NCBI RefSeq assembly: GCF_040267685.1
Contig: NZ_CP158367.1
Span: 2,046,001 to 2,110,000, forward strand
DNA length: 64,000 bases
Source: Proteinivorax tanatarense
GTDB taxonomy: Bacteria > Bacillota > Proteinivoracia > Proteinivoracales > Proteinivoracaceae
Direction: 5' to 3'
In this document: positions 27,613 to 36,417 of the stretch, one piece after another
Position numbering within the stretch: position 1 is the stretch's first letter
Layout of the letters: each line of letters begins with the position of its first letter
Translations under genes and position numbers: made by a program
Notes under the pieces: model-generated
What the model was told of the DNA's origin: nothing
The model's database searches: none
What the model saw: only the letters and a program-made list of their open reading frames with translations

Positions 27613-28950
27613 GTACAGGTTGTTCGGTCAGGACATGGTTAACAAAAATGGTCCAACACATGGTTAACAAATCATATAAAATGTTAGGTGAAAATTCATA
27701 AGGAGGTTTCACCTAATGCCATGGGAGGAGAAAAGTAAAGTGGATCAAAGAGAAGAGTTTGTTAACCGTGCACTAACCGAAAAAATATCTTTTACAGACC
27801 TATGTGCTGAATATGGCATAAGTAGAAATACAGGTTACAAGTGGAAACACAGGTATGAACAATATGGGCTTCAAGGATTAAGGGACCTAAGTAAAAGGCC
27901 CAAGGAGAGCCCCCAAAAGTTATCAGAAGACTGCATTATAAAAATACTAAATATTAAACATGCTCACCCCTCCTGGGGAGCCCGTAAGATACAAAAGATT
28001 TTCGAAAAAAATTATCCTTTTGAAAGCGTACCTTCTGAAAGTAGCATAAAAAGAATTTTTGAAAAAGCTGGGTTAGTTAAAAAAAGAAGAGTTAAAAGAG
28101 CTGATACTAACCAAGATGCGCTTAGGCAGCTTATCCAGCCTGAAAAACCTAACGATGTTTGGTCGGTCGACTTTAAAGGTTGGTGGTACTCCACTGATAA
28201 CAAAAAATGTGACCCCTTAACTATCAGAGACGACGATAGTAGATACCTTCTTGCGACACGATTATTGCAAAGACAAGCCACAGAACCTGTAAAAGAAGTG
28301 TTTGAAGAGGTATTTAAAAAGTATGGCCTTCCAAAAACCATTAGAAGTGATAACGGCACACCTTTTGCGCATAGAGGGAGTTTATTAGGACTAACTAGGT
28401 TATCAGCTTGGTGGATGTCACTGGGAATTATTCCAGATAGGACAGAAGTTGCCAAGCCTCAGCAAAATGGCGGTCACGAAAGAATGCACAGAGATCTAAA
28501 AGCTGAGGTCCAAAAAATTAATAACAGTACTTATTCCCACAACCAAAAGATAGTTGAAGAATGGAGAAGAGAGTTTAATCATGTAAGGCCTCATGAGGCA
28601 CTAGACTATCAAACGCCAAGTGATAGGTACACGCCATCTGAAATTAAATATAATGGCAATGTGGATGAGATTATTTATCCGGTCAGTTTTGAGCGAAGGA
28701 AGGTAAATTCAAACGGTGCAGTGAAAATCAAATCCATAGAAATAACATTAAGTTATGCGTTATATGGCTATCACGTTGGCTTGAGTCAAAAAGATGAACA
28801 TAACAGACTAAATGTTTGGTTTAACAGATTTTTATTAGGTGAAATTGACTTGCAAACCTATAAGTTTTACACTATTCAAAATGAAGAAAATAACAAGAAG
28901 TGTTAACCATGTCCTGAACCAAAAGTGTTAATCATGTCTTGAACCTGTAC
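27613..28950 (+). mobile_element. IS481-type insertion sequence, apparently intact
   Basis: The ends share GTACAGGTT (27613-27621, complement at 28942-28950). Inside each end are two copies of ACATGGTTAACA-type boxes spaced exactly 25 bases apart: 27633 and 27658 on the left, 28901 and 28926 inverted on the right. They are probably transposase binding sites. One complete transposase gene fills the interior. I could not find a target-site duplication. Just outside the right end (28960-28971) lies another box, ACATAGGTAACA, in left-end orientation, a probable remnant of a second copy. Confidence 0.82.
27716..28906 (+). CDS. IS481-family transposase (DDE)
   Basis: A 396-residue transposase. An N-terminal helix-turn-helix (FTDLCAEYGISRNTGYKWKHRY) is followed by an HTH_29/32-like part and an rve integrase core. 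The catalytic triad is visible: D in SVDFKGWW, D in RSDNGTPF and E in NGGHERMHRDLK, with HVRPHEALDYQTP at the core end. No frameshift or stop, so it is likely active. AAGGAGG lies upstream of its ATG. The stop codon overlaps the inner right-end box TGTTAACCATGT. Confidence 0.95.
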   Translation: MPWEEKSKVDQREEFVNRALTEKISFTDLCAEYGISRNTGYKWKHRYEQYGLQGLRDLSKRPKESPQKLSEDCIIKILNIKHAHPSWGARKIQKIFEKNYPFESVPSESSIKRIFEKAGLVKKRRVKRADTNQDALRQLIQPEKPNDVWSVDFKGWWYSTDNKKCDPLTIRDDDSRYLLATRLLQRQATEPVKEVFEEVFKKYGLPKTIRSDNGTPFAHRGSLLGLTRLSAWWMSLGIIPDRTEVAKPQQNGGHERMHRDLKAEVQKINNSTYSHNQKIVEEWRREFNHVRPHEALDYQTPSDRYTPSEIKYNGNVDEIIYPVSFERRKVNSNGAVKIKSIEITLSYALYGYHVGLSQKDEHNRLNVWFNRFLLGEIDLQTYKFYTIQNEENNKKC

Positions 28951-28972
28951 CGGTTCAGGACATAGGTAACAC

Positions 28973-29249
28973 TTTTGACTTCCGCACTAATTGGCAGACT
29001 GCTTAAAAGTGCTTAGATTCGAGGCGCAAAAAAATCCCAGGCCCACAGCGTATCCTTAATACGTGGGTCTAATAGTAATAAGAAGTGAGAAGTTGGCGGT
29101 TAGTAAAGTTACTTTAGCTTTTCGACCCCAGGCGTAAGACTGCTCAAAAGCGCCCAGGTTCTAGGCGTAAAATAAGTCCAGGCTCACAGTGTATCCTTAA
29201 TACGTGGGTCTAATAGTAATAAGACGTGAGAAGTTGGCGGTTAGTAAAA
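28973..29249. repeat. Two tandem truncated copies of the hairpin repeat
   Basis: Copies at about 28973-29106 and 29119-29249 both end GGGTCTAATAGTAATAAG...GGCGGTTAGTAAA. The left half of the first copy (to 29062) is nearly identical to the full element at 29275-29399, including GATTCGAGGCGC and the CGTAT/ATACG hairpin. The right half of the element is replaced. The second copy is more diverged. Confidence 0.75.
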
Positions 29250-29274
29250 TGCTTTTGACTTCTGCTCTAATTGG

Positions 29275-29399
29275 CAGGCTGCTTAAAAGTGCTTAGATTC
29301 GAGGCGCAAAAAAATCCCAGGCCCACAGCGTATCCTTAATACGTGAGGAGTCTGGGATTTTTTTTGCAACAAAGAAGATGAGTACTTTTTAGCGGCCTG
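29275..29399. repeat. Complete long-hairpin repeat element, copy at the end of the methyltransferase gene
   Basis: A 125-bp near-palindrome with three helices. The outer one is CAGGCTGCTTAAAAG with CTTTTTAGCGGCCTG. The middle one is AAAAATCCCAG with CTGGGATTTTT. The inner one is CGTAT with ATACG. Conserved linkers are GATTCGAGGC, CAG, GTGAGGAG and AACAAAGAAGATG. Its right end supplies the last three codons and stop of the methyltransferase gene and probably ends its transcription. A sister element lies at 32201-32329. Confidence 0.82.
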
Positions 29400-30522
29400 A
29401 TGGTTTGGGACCGTAATATTGGTAATATTGACAAGCAATCCTCCCATTATATAACTTTCTTCTTTTGGTAGCTTCTTTGCCAAACAGTTCTTCAAAATCT
29501 CTATTTGAGGTTAATACATAAAAAGACCATGTTTCTAATTCTGAAAATACATCTCCCATAGTTCTATATAGCTCTTCCACCTGTTCTTTTTCCCCTATTC
29601 TTTCACCATAAGGTGGATTTGTAACAATCATTCCATACTTATCTTTTGAGCTTAAGTCTTTTACATCTCTTTTTTGAATATGAATTACATCGTCTAACAT
29701 CGCTTCCCCTATATGCTGTTGAGCGATTTTAGTAATCCTTCCATTGACATCATAACCTTGTATAGATAGTTGTTTGTCGTATTCTGCTACGTCATGGGTC
29801 TCTTTTCTAGCTTTCTTCCAACTCTTTTTAGATATGTTTTCCCAACTTTCAGAAACAAACTCTCGATTCATACCTGGTGCTATATTTTGACCTATCATGG
29901 CTGCTTCTATACAAATTGTTCCGCTACCACAAAAAGGGTCAATTAAAGTTCTTTCAGAATTGTACTTAGCCAGTTTTAGCATGGCAGCGGCTAATGTCTC
30001 TTTTACGGGAGCTTTACCCTGCTCTGTCCGATAACCTCTTTTGTGCAATCCTGGCCCTGTTGTATCGATGCTCAGCGTCACAGTATCTTTTAATATTGAG
30101 ACTTCTATCTTATAAGTGGGGCCTTCTTCAGAAAACCACTGATCTCCATATGTATCTTTCAACCTATCAACAACCGCTTTTTTTACGATTGCTTGGCAGT
30201 CAGAAACGCTATACAACGTAGATTTTATTGATTTTCCTTCTACTGGGAACTTAGCATCTTGGGTTATCCACCACTCCCAAGGTAGAGCTTTGGTTTGCTC
30301 GAAAAGCTCTTCAAAAGTAGTCGCTTTAAATTCACCCATCTTAATTTTTACTCTATCTGCAACTCTAAGCCATAAATTAGAACGGCATATTGCTTTTTCA
30401 TCACCTAAAAAAGTGACTTTCCCATTTTCAACACTCAATTTTTTGTAACCTAAATCCTCAACTTCATCAGCTACTATAGACTCCAATCCAAAGGTAGAGG
30501 TAGCTATTAGCTCAATTTTCAT
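29389..30522 (-). CDS. THUMP-domain 23S rRNA guanine N2-methyltransferase (RlmL type)
   Basis: A 377-residue SAM-dependent RNA methyltransferase. An N-terminal ferredoxin-like part and THUMP domain (to about 160) are followed by the methyltransferase core: LIDPFCGSGTICIEAAMIG (SAM loop) and VTNPPYGERIG (catalytic NPPY). It resembles B. subtilis YpsC, the N-terminal half of E. coli RlmL. The last three codons and the stop lie in a hairpin repeat, so the natural C-terminus may have been altered. AGGAG precedes the ATG. Confidence 0.92.
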   Translation of the reverse strand: MKIELIATSTFGLESIVADEVEDLGYKKLSVENGKVTFLGDEKAICRSNLWLRVADRVKIKMGEFKATTFEELFEQTKALPWEWWITQDAKFPVEGKSIKSTLYSVSDCQAIVKKAVVDRLKDTYGDQWFSEEGPTYKIEVSILKDTVTLSIDTTGPGLHKRGYRTEQGKAPVKETLAAAMLKLAKYNSERTLIDPFCGSGTICIEAAMIGQNIAPGMNREFVSESWENISKKSWKKARKETHDVAEYDKQLSIQGYDVNGRITKIAQQHIGEAMLDDVIHIQKRDVKDLSSKDKYGMIVTNPPYGERIGEKEQVEELYRTMGDVFSELETWSFYVLTSNRDFEELFGKEATKRRKLYNGRIACQYYQYYGPKPSGR

Positions 30523-30669
30523 TATCTCACTCCTACTTTTATAATTGCTATATTGATAGTTTACCTTTTGTTAAGCCTTAAGGCAAATAAAACAACGATT
30601 TATTAAATATTTTTTCCAAAGGATGTTAAATATAAGTATAGATTATTCAATTACTAAGGAGGAATTATC

Positions 30670-30873
30670 TTGACTAAACGAACTTTCAAATCCCCTAAAT
30701 ACCTATTTTGGGACAAAGGAGAATGGCAGGAGGCAGCTGAAACTTTAGCCAACAGCAATCCGGAGTTTGTTGACCTAACTGGCAAAGAGCAGGTTTCACA
30801 GATGATTGGTTGGCTATCAGATCAATATCCTGTAGAGCAGGAAGAACTAGATAAAGCTAAAACTAAGGTATAA
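30670..30873 (+). CDS. Small unrecognised protein
   Basis: A 67-residue acidic soluble protein, MTKRTFKSPKYLFWDKGEW... with helical C-terminal half (EQVSQMIGWLSDQYPVEQEEL). No family recognised. It looks real because AAGGAGG sits seven bases before the TTG at 30670 and a strong terminator follows the stop. Monocistronic. Confidence 0.75.
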   Translation: MTKRTFKSPKYLFWDKGEWQEAAETLANSNPEFVDLTGKEQVSQMIGWLSDQYPVEQEELDKAKTKV

Positions 30874-30878
30874 AGCGT

Positions 30879-30922
30879 AAAACCTATAAGAAGGATTCTC
30901 CCCTTCTTATAGGTTTATTTTT
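30879..30922. terminator. Bidirectional terminator
   Basis: AAACCTATAAGAAGG pairs with CCTTCTTATAGGTTT, followed by T-runs. The right arm contains the stop codon of the convergent gene. Confidence 0.92.
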
Positions 30923-31727
30923 TTTTCCATTGCCAATCACTTTCTGTTACTATTTTATATAATAAATTTTCGGATAGTATTTGGTATTCCTCATCAATAA
31001 TTATCCATTTTTTACTTAATTCAGCAGTAACTACATTGTTATCTTCTTTAGTATACACTAATATTTCATAGCTATCATCATTATAAGGAATAAATTCGCT
31101 TTTAAAAAGTTTCATGTCTGCAGGCTTTTTTAAGATATTTTCTAGCTCACTGCCTTTTATAGTAGTGTAGTAAGTAGCAGCATCGAGGTCTATAGGCATA
31201 GAAACTTTGTTAATTTCTATTTTGCTTACTTTATCATGTTCTTCCAAAAGGTCAGAAATAACCTCTCCATAAGTAGTTACCTTATAGCTATTATAAATAG
31301 CACCTATGGAAACTAAACTAATCAATAAAATAACATAAAAAAAAGCAAGATAAGTCAGCTTTTTCTGATGGCTTTCGTCAATCTCTACCACCTCTTTTTT
31401 CCAGGCAACAATTTTAATAATAATACTTATTAAAGCAGCTAATACCCCAGATAAAACCCAAAAAAACCTGCTATTCAACAGAAGGAATAGATATTCTTGT
31501 AACTGTATTAATCCCCCTATCCCTACTATAAGTAACAAAGACAGAAATATTACAAATAACTGTATCCTTCTATAGTCCCATTGTTTTCCTTCTACCACTT
31601 TAGCGTTTACCAAAAACCATTTACTTTCTTTACCATTAAAACAAAACCAAAAATAAAAATATATTAATGCCCCTATAATTGCTGCTCCTACTAAAATAAC
31701 GCTCAACAAAATTATAATTTCTCTCAA
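30915..31727 (-). CDS. Unrecognised membrane protein
   Basis: A 270-residue protein with four membrane segments in the first 150 residues (IIILLSVILVGAAIIGALIYFYFWF, LFVIFLSLLLIVGIGGLI, FWVLSGVLAALISIIIKIV, LAFFYVILLISLVSIGAI). A soluble C-terminal domain of about 120 residues follows (KVSKIEINKVSMPIDLDAATYYTTIKG...), which may be extracytoplasmic. No family recognised. The start is TTG at 31727 after AGGAGGAG. A decayed partial copy of its 3' end lies upstream at about 32018-32092. Confidence 0.75.
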   Translation of the reverse strand: MREIIILLSVILVGAAIIGALIYFYFWFCFNGKESKWFLVNAKVVEGKQWDYRRIQLFVIFLSLLLIVGIGGLIQLQEYLFLLLNSRFFWVLSGVLAALISIIIKIVAWKKEVVEIDESHQKKLTYLAFFYVILLISLVSIGAIYNSYKVTTYGEVISDLLEEHDKVSKIEINKVSMPIDLDAATYYTTIKGSELENILKKPADMKLFKSEFIPYNDDSYEILVYTKEDNNVVTAELSKKWIIIDEEYQILSENLLYKIVTESDWQWKKK

Positions 31728-32017
31728 GTAATCTCCTCCTCTCGCCTCTTAAAGATGAGGTTTAAACCAGTTCATTTGATATAGTTATATATAAGTGATA
31801 CTACCACTTTCTATATCTAAAAATATAATTCCTTCCACTTTTTTTGAAAATTTTGGTTTAACTGTAATTTATTTACTTTGTTTTTATACAAAACAACTAT
31901 CTTTAAATGTCATTAACCCGTAGACCTTTATTTACCTCTTTCTAGGTAAAGGCTTAAAAAGAGCAGTTCAAGAAAAAACTATTAGATAACAATGTGGCCT
32001 TGTTAATAGGTTATTTT
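31728..32017. other. Spacer upstream of the membrane-protein gene
   Basis: AT-rich. No ORF, RNA motif or strong promoter is seen. Confidence 0.35.
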
Positions 32018-32092
32018 CTTTCAATTGCCAATCGCTTCTATCACTATATCTGCAGACTTTTTTAAGATTTTCTCTATCTCACCGCCTTTTAT
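32018..32092 (-). pseudogene. Remnant of a paralogue of the 30915-31727 gene
   Basis: The stretch at about 32050-32090 matches 31115-31160 (the LENILKKPAD region) at roughly 40 of 48 bases. The stretch at about 32025-32047 matches 30932-30955 (the ESDWQW end). The piece of about 150 bases between them is missing, so this is an internally deleted fragment of a former tandem copy. It is cut off by a hairpin repeat at 32093. Confidence 0.6.
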
Positions 32093-32181
32093 CCGAGACG
32101 CAAAAAAATTCCAACCCCGCAGTGTATGTTGTGATACATGAGGAGTTGGAATTAGTTTAGTAACGAAGAAGATGGGCGCTT
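32093..32181. repeat. Hairpin repeat lacking its outer left arm
   Basis: Its core is practically identical to the element at 32201-32329 (AATTCCAA/TTGGAATT stem, TGTAT/ATACA hairpin, TAACGAAGAAGATGGGCGCTT). The left outer arm is replaced by the gene remnant. Confidence 0.75.
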
Positions 32182-32200
32182 ACCTATTGTCCCTAGCTGG

Positions 32201-32329
32201 TTCAGAGGGGTTTAAAGTGTCCAGATTCGAGGCACAAAATAATTCCAACCCCGCAGTGTATGTTGTGATACATGAGGAGTTGGAATTAGTTTAGTAACGA
32301 AGAAGATGGGCGCTTTAAATCCCTCTGAA
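32201..32329. repeat. Complete long-hairpin repeat element
   Basis: A 129-bp near-palindrome. The outer helix is TTCAGAGGG with CCCTCTGAA plus TTTAAAGTG with CGCTTTAAA. The middle helix is AATTCCAA with TTGGAATT, and the inner one TGTAT with ATACA. Linkers GATTCGAGGC, CAG, ATGAGGAG and AACGAAGAAGATGGG match the element at 29275-29399 although the stems differ in sequence. Confidence 0.82.
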
Positions 32330-32332
32330 ATT

Positions 32333-32381
32333 ATTTTTGCCCTCCTTGGGGCCAGAAATCCCAAAGAGGGCAAAAACTATA
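32333..32381. repeat. GC-rich hairpin after the repeat pair
   Basis: TTTTTGCCCTC pairs with GAGGGCAAAAA, with an inner CTTGGG/CCCAAA stem. It is a stable hairpin of unclear role, probably terminator-like. No gene is adjacent on its left. Confidence 0.55.
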
Positions 32382-32642
32382 GGGAGTCATATTTGGCAAG
32401 GCCTAGCACCAAGCCAAAGTTATGGCATATTTAAAAACATATCATCTCAACATTTTCATACTATATTTATTCTAGTTATATTGTAAAACTCCTTCTTTTT
32501 ATGACAAAAATATTAATATTTTTTTAATAAATTTTTAATTATTACATTGTTGTTGCATTTTGTTTGTTTCCACCCCTCTTAGAAGGAGTTTGTAAGAAAA
32601 AGGATGTTAACTTTTTCATTACAATAATATTACTCTATGGGG
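32382..32642. other. Spacer downstream of the DUF368 gene
   Basis: AT-rich. No ORF or clear signal. Confidence 0.35.
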
Positions 32643-33395
32643 TCACCTTTTAGTTCCAATATATGCCAAGGTCCCTCCTAAAGCAAAGAAAATTATTTCA
32701 TATACTCCTACCGACTTTGGCATTACCATGGTTGCAGAACCCACTATTAATCCTGATAAAAATAACATCACCTTTGATCTATTATTATTAAGCAGAAATG
32801 TAAGGATCCAGCTAAAAAGTACTAACCCAATTACTACCCCAATTGCAAAAAATAACAACATTTTAACATCAAAACTATTTACTGCTGCTAGCACTTCATC
32901 GTAAAGTCCCAACATCACTAATACAGTCGCACCACTAATCCCTGGTAAAATCATAGCACTACTGCTTAACATTCCACTAAATACTAAAGCTAGTGTTATA
33001 GGCAAAAATGACATTACACCGTGCTCTAAAGCTTCCTTACCAAAAAAATAGGCCATAAAAAAACCTACAATTAAAAGTAAACTGTCAGTACCTTTAAAAC
33101 ATTTAACTTCTCTTAATGTAACTCTAACAGAAAATAAAATCATCCCAAACAAAAAAGCATAAGTAAAGTTTTGATAATTTGCTAAAATAAAGGCGATAAA
33201 ACGACTAGAGATCAATATTCCTCCAGTCACTCCTACTCCAATTGGCCATAAAAAAGTTATATTAAATTCTTTGATTGCAGCTAAAATTTCGTCATAAATC
33301 TTAAGTATCAACGCTACAGTTCCAAAACTTAACCCAGGTAACACTAGTGATACACCTAATGGAATTCCCGCTAAAATTTTCCTTATTTTTGTCAT
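32643..33395 (-). CDS. DUF368 membrane protein (polyprenyl-phosphate transporter type)
   Basis: A 250-residue protein with about eight membrane segments. The two-fold DUF368 repeat is clear: LVLPGLSFGTVALILKIYDEILAAI near the start and MILPGISGATVLVMLGLYDEVLAAV at about 140-170. DUF368 proteins (PopT) are reported to bring undecaprenyl phosphate back across the membrane for wall synthesis. Family-based inference. GGGGGAG precedes its ATG, 12 bases after the PHP gene, so the two are cotranscribed. Confidence 0.9.
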   Translation of the reverse strand: MTKIRKILAGIPLGVSLVLPGLSFGTVALILKIYDEILAAIKEFNITFLWPIGVGVTGGILISSRFIAFILANYQNFTYAFLFGMILFSVRVTLREVKCFKGTDSLLLIVGFFMAYFFGKEALEHGVMSFLPITLALVFSGMLSSSAMILPGISGATVLVMLGLYDEVLAAVNSFDVKMLLFFAIGVVIGLVLFSWILTFLLNNNRSKVMLFLSGLIVGSATMVMPKSVGVYEIIFFALGGTLAYIGTKR

Positions 33396-33407
33396 CTAAC
33401 TCCCCCG

Positions 33408-34202
33408 TTAAATCTTAACAAAATATGGTTCCATTTTATCAAATCTAGTAATGTATTTTATCCCGATTTCTTTAAGATAGTAATTTATTTTTTGGAAGTT
33501 ATACCCTAATGTATCAGCAGTATGTGAATCAGAGCCTAGTGTTATTATTTCCCCACCCATATCTTTATACATTTTTAAAAGTTTTAAAGATGGTAATGGT
33601 TCACCAAGATTATATCTATATCCTGAAGTGTTTATTTCTATGCCTTTACCACTATATATTAATAGCTTAAAGATTTCTTCTAGTATATCTAAATGGTTTT
33701 GAATTTTTCCAGTGGCTATATCTTCATTATATCGTTTTAATAAATCTATATGACCTATAACGTTAAACGTATCAAATTTTTTTATACTTTCATAAAGTTC
33801 TAGATAATAAACCTCATTAGCTTCGCTAGCACTTTTATTGTCAAAAAACTTTTTAGTATGTATATCCATACGTTGAGCGGAATGTACTGAAGCTATTACA
33901 AAATCAAAGTTTCCTTTTTCAGTTAGATTTTTACATTTCTCATGAATATGAGGTTGAATTCCAAGTTCAACCCCCTTTAAAAGAGATATATTTCCTTTGT
34001 ATTTATTTTTGTAAAAGTCGATAGCTTTTATATACTCATCTAAGTCAAATTCGAAACTTTTCCCTTCTACACAGAAATCATAATCTACATGATCTGTAAA
34101 ACATATTTCTTTTATACCCAACTCTATACCTTTTTTTATGATATCTTCCATACAAACTTGACAATCTTCCGAAAAAGAAGAGTGAACATGATAATCAAAC
34201 AT
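33408..34202 (-). CDS. Histidinol-phosphatase-like PHP phosphoesterase
   Basis: A 264-residue PHP-domain protein of the HisJ/HisK type. Metal-binding motifs are MFDYHVHSSFSEDC (HxH), CFTDHVDYDF, ASVHSAQRM, IGHIDLLKRY and GSDSHTADTLGY. It probably hydrolyses histidinol phosphate. No his genes are nearby, so another phosphate monoester is possible. AGGAGGT precedes the ATG. Confidence 0.85.
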   Translation of the reverse strand: MFDYHVHSSFSEDCQVCMEDIIKKGIELGIKEICFTDHVDYDFCVEGKSFEFDLDEYIKAIDFYKNKYKGNISLLKGVELGIQPHIHEKCKNLTEKGNFDFVIASVHSAQRMDIHTKKFFDNKSASEANEVYYLELYESIKKFDTFNVIGHIDLLKRYNEDIATGKIQNHLDILEEIFKLLIYSGKGIEINTSGYRYNLGEPLPSLKLLKMYKDMGGEIITLGSDSHTADTLGYNFQKINYYLKEIGIKYITRFDKMEPYFVKI

Positions 34203-34286
34203 TATTATACCTCCTAAAAGATTCTTTTAATATTGTAAGGTAAAGCTAGCCACTTAGCAAGCTTTATCCATATTTACTGGCTAAAT

Positions 34287-34329
34287 CACAAAAACTAGCC
34301 AGAGCTTATCCCTCTAGCTAGTTTTTGTG
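34287..34329 (-). terminator. Terminator after cadA
   Basis: CACAAAAACTAGC pairs with GCTAGTTTTTGTG, a 13-bp perfect stem. Confidence 0.88.
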
Positions 34330-34330
34330 T

Positions 34331-36406
34331 CTAAGCCTTTAAAACTCTTATTGAGTTTAGTACCGCTAGTAAAGAAACACCTACATCTGCAAATACAGCT
34401 TCCCACATAGACGCTAACCCAAGCGCTCCCAATATCAATACTACTCCTTTTACTCCTAAAGCCAAAACAATATTTTGCCATACTATCCTTCTTGTTTTTT
34501 TAGCTATCTCCATAGCTTCCACTACTTTATAAGGATTATCTTGCATAACTACCACATCTGCTGCCTCAATAGCAGCATCGGAACCTAGCCCCCCCATAGC
34601 AAAGCCTATATCACTCCTTGCTATTACTGGCGCATCATTTATCCCATCTCCTACAAAAGCCACATTACCTTTCGCTTGATTGGATATATCCTCAAATTTC
34701 TCTACTTTCTGGTGTGGAAGAAGTTCAGAAAAAATACGTTTAAATTTCAAGTCCCTTGCAACTTTTTCTGCTACATTGCTGTTGTCACCAGTTAGCATCA
34801 CTGTGCTTATATTTTTTTTATTTAGTTTTTCAATTGTTTTAAAGGAGTCTGCTTTAATCTTATCTCCAATCAATATGGCGCCTACAAAAGTTCCATCTAC
34901 AGCTACATAGACAACTCCTTTACCGTCAACATCTTGGTAATCTTTAACATCAATTCCCTCATCCTGCAGGAAAGTTCTTTTTCCAACAATAACTTTGTGT
35001 CCTTCAACATCAGCTTTTACTCCCTTCCCTGCTATTTCTCTATGCTCCGATACTAAAGCCTCATTAATTTCTTTATTGTATTCTTTAACGATTGATTTAG
35101 CAATGGGATGGTTTGAATAAAACTCTACATGTGCGGCATAGTAAAGAACATCTTTTTTCTTTCCAGCCTCACTAACAATTTTATTAACTTTAAATACTCC
35201 TTCAGTTATTGTACCTGTTTTATCAAAAACAACTGTATCGATGGTATTTAGTCCTTCTAAATAATTGCTTCCTTTAACAAGTACTCCTTTTTTTGAGGCA
35301 GCACCAATCCCTCCAAAAAAGCCTAAGGGTATTGATACAACTAGAGCACAAGGACATGATATTACCAAAAATACTAAACTTCTATAAACCCATATAGATA
35401 AATCTTGTGAGAAAAACATCACTGGAATCAAAGTAAGAAGAACGGCTACACCAACTACTGCTGGAGTATAATACCTTGCAAATTTAGTGATAAAGTTTTC
35501 TGTATTAGCTTTTTTGGAGCTTGCATTTTCCACAAGTTCCAATATCTTATGCACAGTAGATTGAGAAAACTCTTTCTTTACTTCTATTTCCAATAAACCG
35601 TTTTGATTTATACTACCACTTAAAACATCTCTTCCTGCTTTTACACTAACTGGTACCGATTCACCAGTTAGTGCCGATGTATCTAACATGGAGTTTCCCT
35701 TTAATACAATACCATCCAAAGGAACTTTCTCACCCGGCCTAACAACAATGGTGTCTCCTATATTAACTTCTTCTGGCTTAATTTTTTTGGTTTTTCCATT
35801 TATCTTTAGATGAGCATATTCTGGCTTTATATTCATAAGTGCTGTTATTGATTTTTTAGAGTGATTTACCGCTAAGTTTTGAACAAGAATCCCAATTTTA
35901 TAAAATAACATAACAGCAACTGCTTCCGGATATTCAGTAATGAGTATTGCTCCTATGGTAGCTATAGACATTAAAAAATTTTCATCAAATATTCTTCCTT
36001 TTATTATATTATTACCAGCCTTAAATAACACATCATGTCCTACCACTAGGTAGCTGCTAATAAACAGTACAATTCTCACAGTTTCTTGACTAATGAGAAC
36101 GGCAGATACAAACATTATAATGGCAACAATTAACTCAATAAATTTACCCTTTTCTGCCCAATCCCAAAAACCATTACCTTTACTTGAATTATATTGAGTT
36201 ACCTTTATATGAGGTTCTAAGTCTTTTACAATCCTGTTTATATCATCAAATGGATTTATATCTTTTGTAACCTCAATAGTTAATGTTTTATTAACAAAGT
36301 TAACATTAGCCTTTTCTATGTTAGATAATTTATCAACTCTCTCTTCAATTTTGTTAGCACAATTAGCACAATCTAAACCATTAAGATTATACTTTATCTT
36401 CACCAT
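34331..36406 (-). CDS. cadA: Heavy-metal P1B-type ATPase (Cd/Zn/Pb exporter)
   Basis: A 691-residue ATP-driven exporter of divalent soft metals. An N-terminal HMA domain carries CANC (about 14-17). The membrane motif is CPC in VISCPCALVVSIPLG, typical of Zn/Cd transporters. Phosphorylation site DKTGT, TGES actuator, MLTGDN and GDGINDAP are all intact. It lies 11 bases after the ArsR-family gene, so it is in one operon under metal control. The operon's operator is now cut by an IS21 element, which may have changed its regulation. Confidence 0.95.
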   Translation of the reverse strand: MVKIKYNLNGLDCANCANKIEERVDKLSNIEKANVNFVNKTLTIEVTKDINPFDDINRIVKDLEPHIKVTQYNSSKGNGFWDWAEKGKFIELIVAIIMFVSAVLISQETVRIVLFISSYLVVGHDVLFKAGNNIIKGRIFDENFLMSIATIGAILITEYPEAVAVMLFYKIGILVQNLAVNHSKKSITALMNIKPEYAHLKINGKTKKIKPEEVNIGDTIVVRPGEKVPLDGIVLKGNSMLDTSALTGESVPVSVKAGRDVLSGSINQNGLLEIEVKKEFSQSTVHKILELVENASSKKANTENFITKFARYYTPAVVGVAVLLTLIPVMFFSQDLSIWVYRSLVFLVISCPCALVVSIPLGFFGGIGAASKKGVLVKGSNYLEGLNTIDTVVFDKTGTITEGVFKVNKIVSEAGKKKDVLYYAAHVEFYSNHPIAKSIVKEYNKEINEALVSEHREIAGKGVKADVEGHKVIVGKRTFLQDEGIDVKDYQDVDGKGVVYVAVDGTFVGAILIGDKIKADSFKTIEKLNKKNISTVMLTGDNSNVAEKVARDLKFKRIFSELLPHQKVEKFEDISNQAKGNVAFVGDGINDAPVIARSDIGFAMGGLGSDAAIEAADVVVMQDNPYKVVEAMEIAKKTRRIVWQNIVLALGVKGVVLILGALGLASMWEAVFADVGVSLLAVLNSIRVLKA

Positions 36407-36417
36407 AATTTCCCCTC

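Noticed and set aside
27613-28950. Target-site duplication for the IS481 element
   Set aside because: The flanks (GAAAAAT left, CGGTTC right) share no direct repeat, so none is claimed.
28973-29399. Three repeats with spacers, considered as a small CRISPR array
   Set aside because: Units are about 130-150 bases with long internal palindromes and unequal truncation. No short fixed repeats, no unique spacers, no cas genes.
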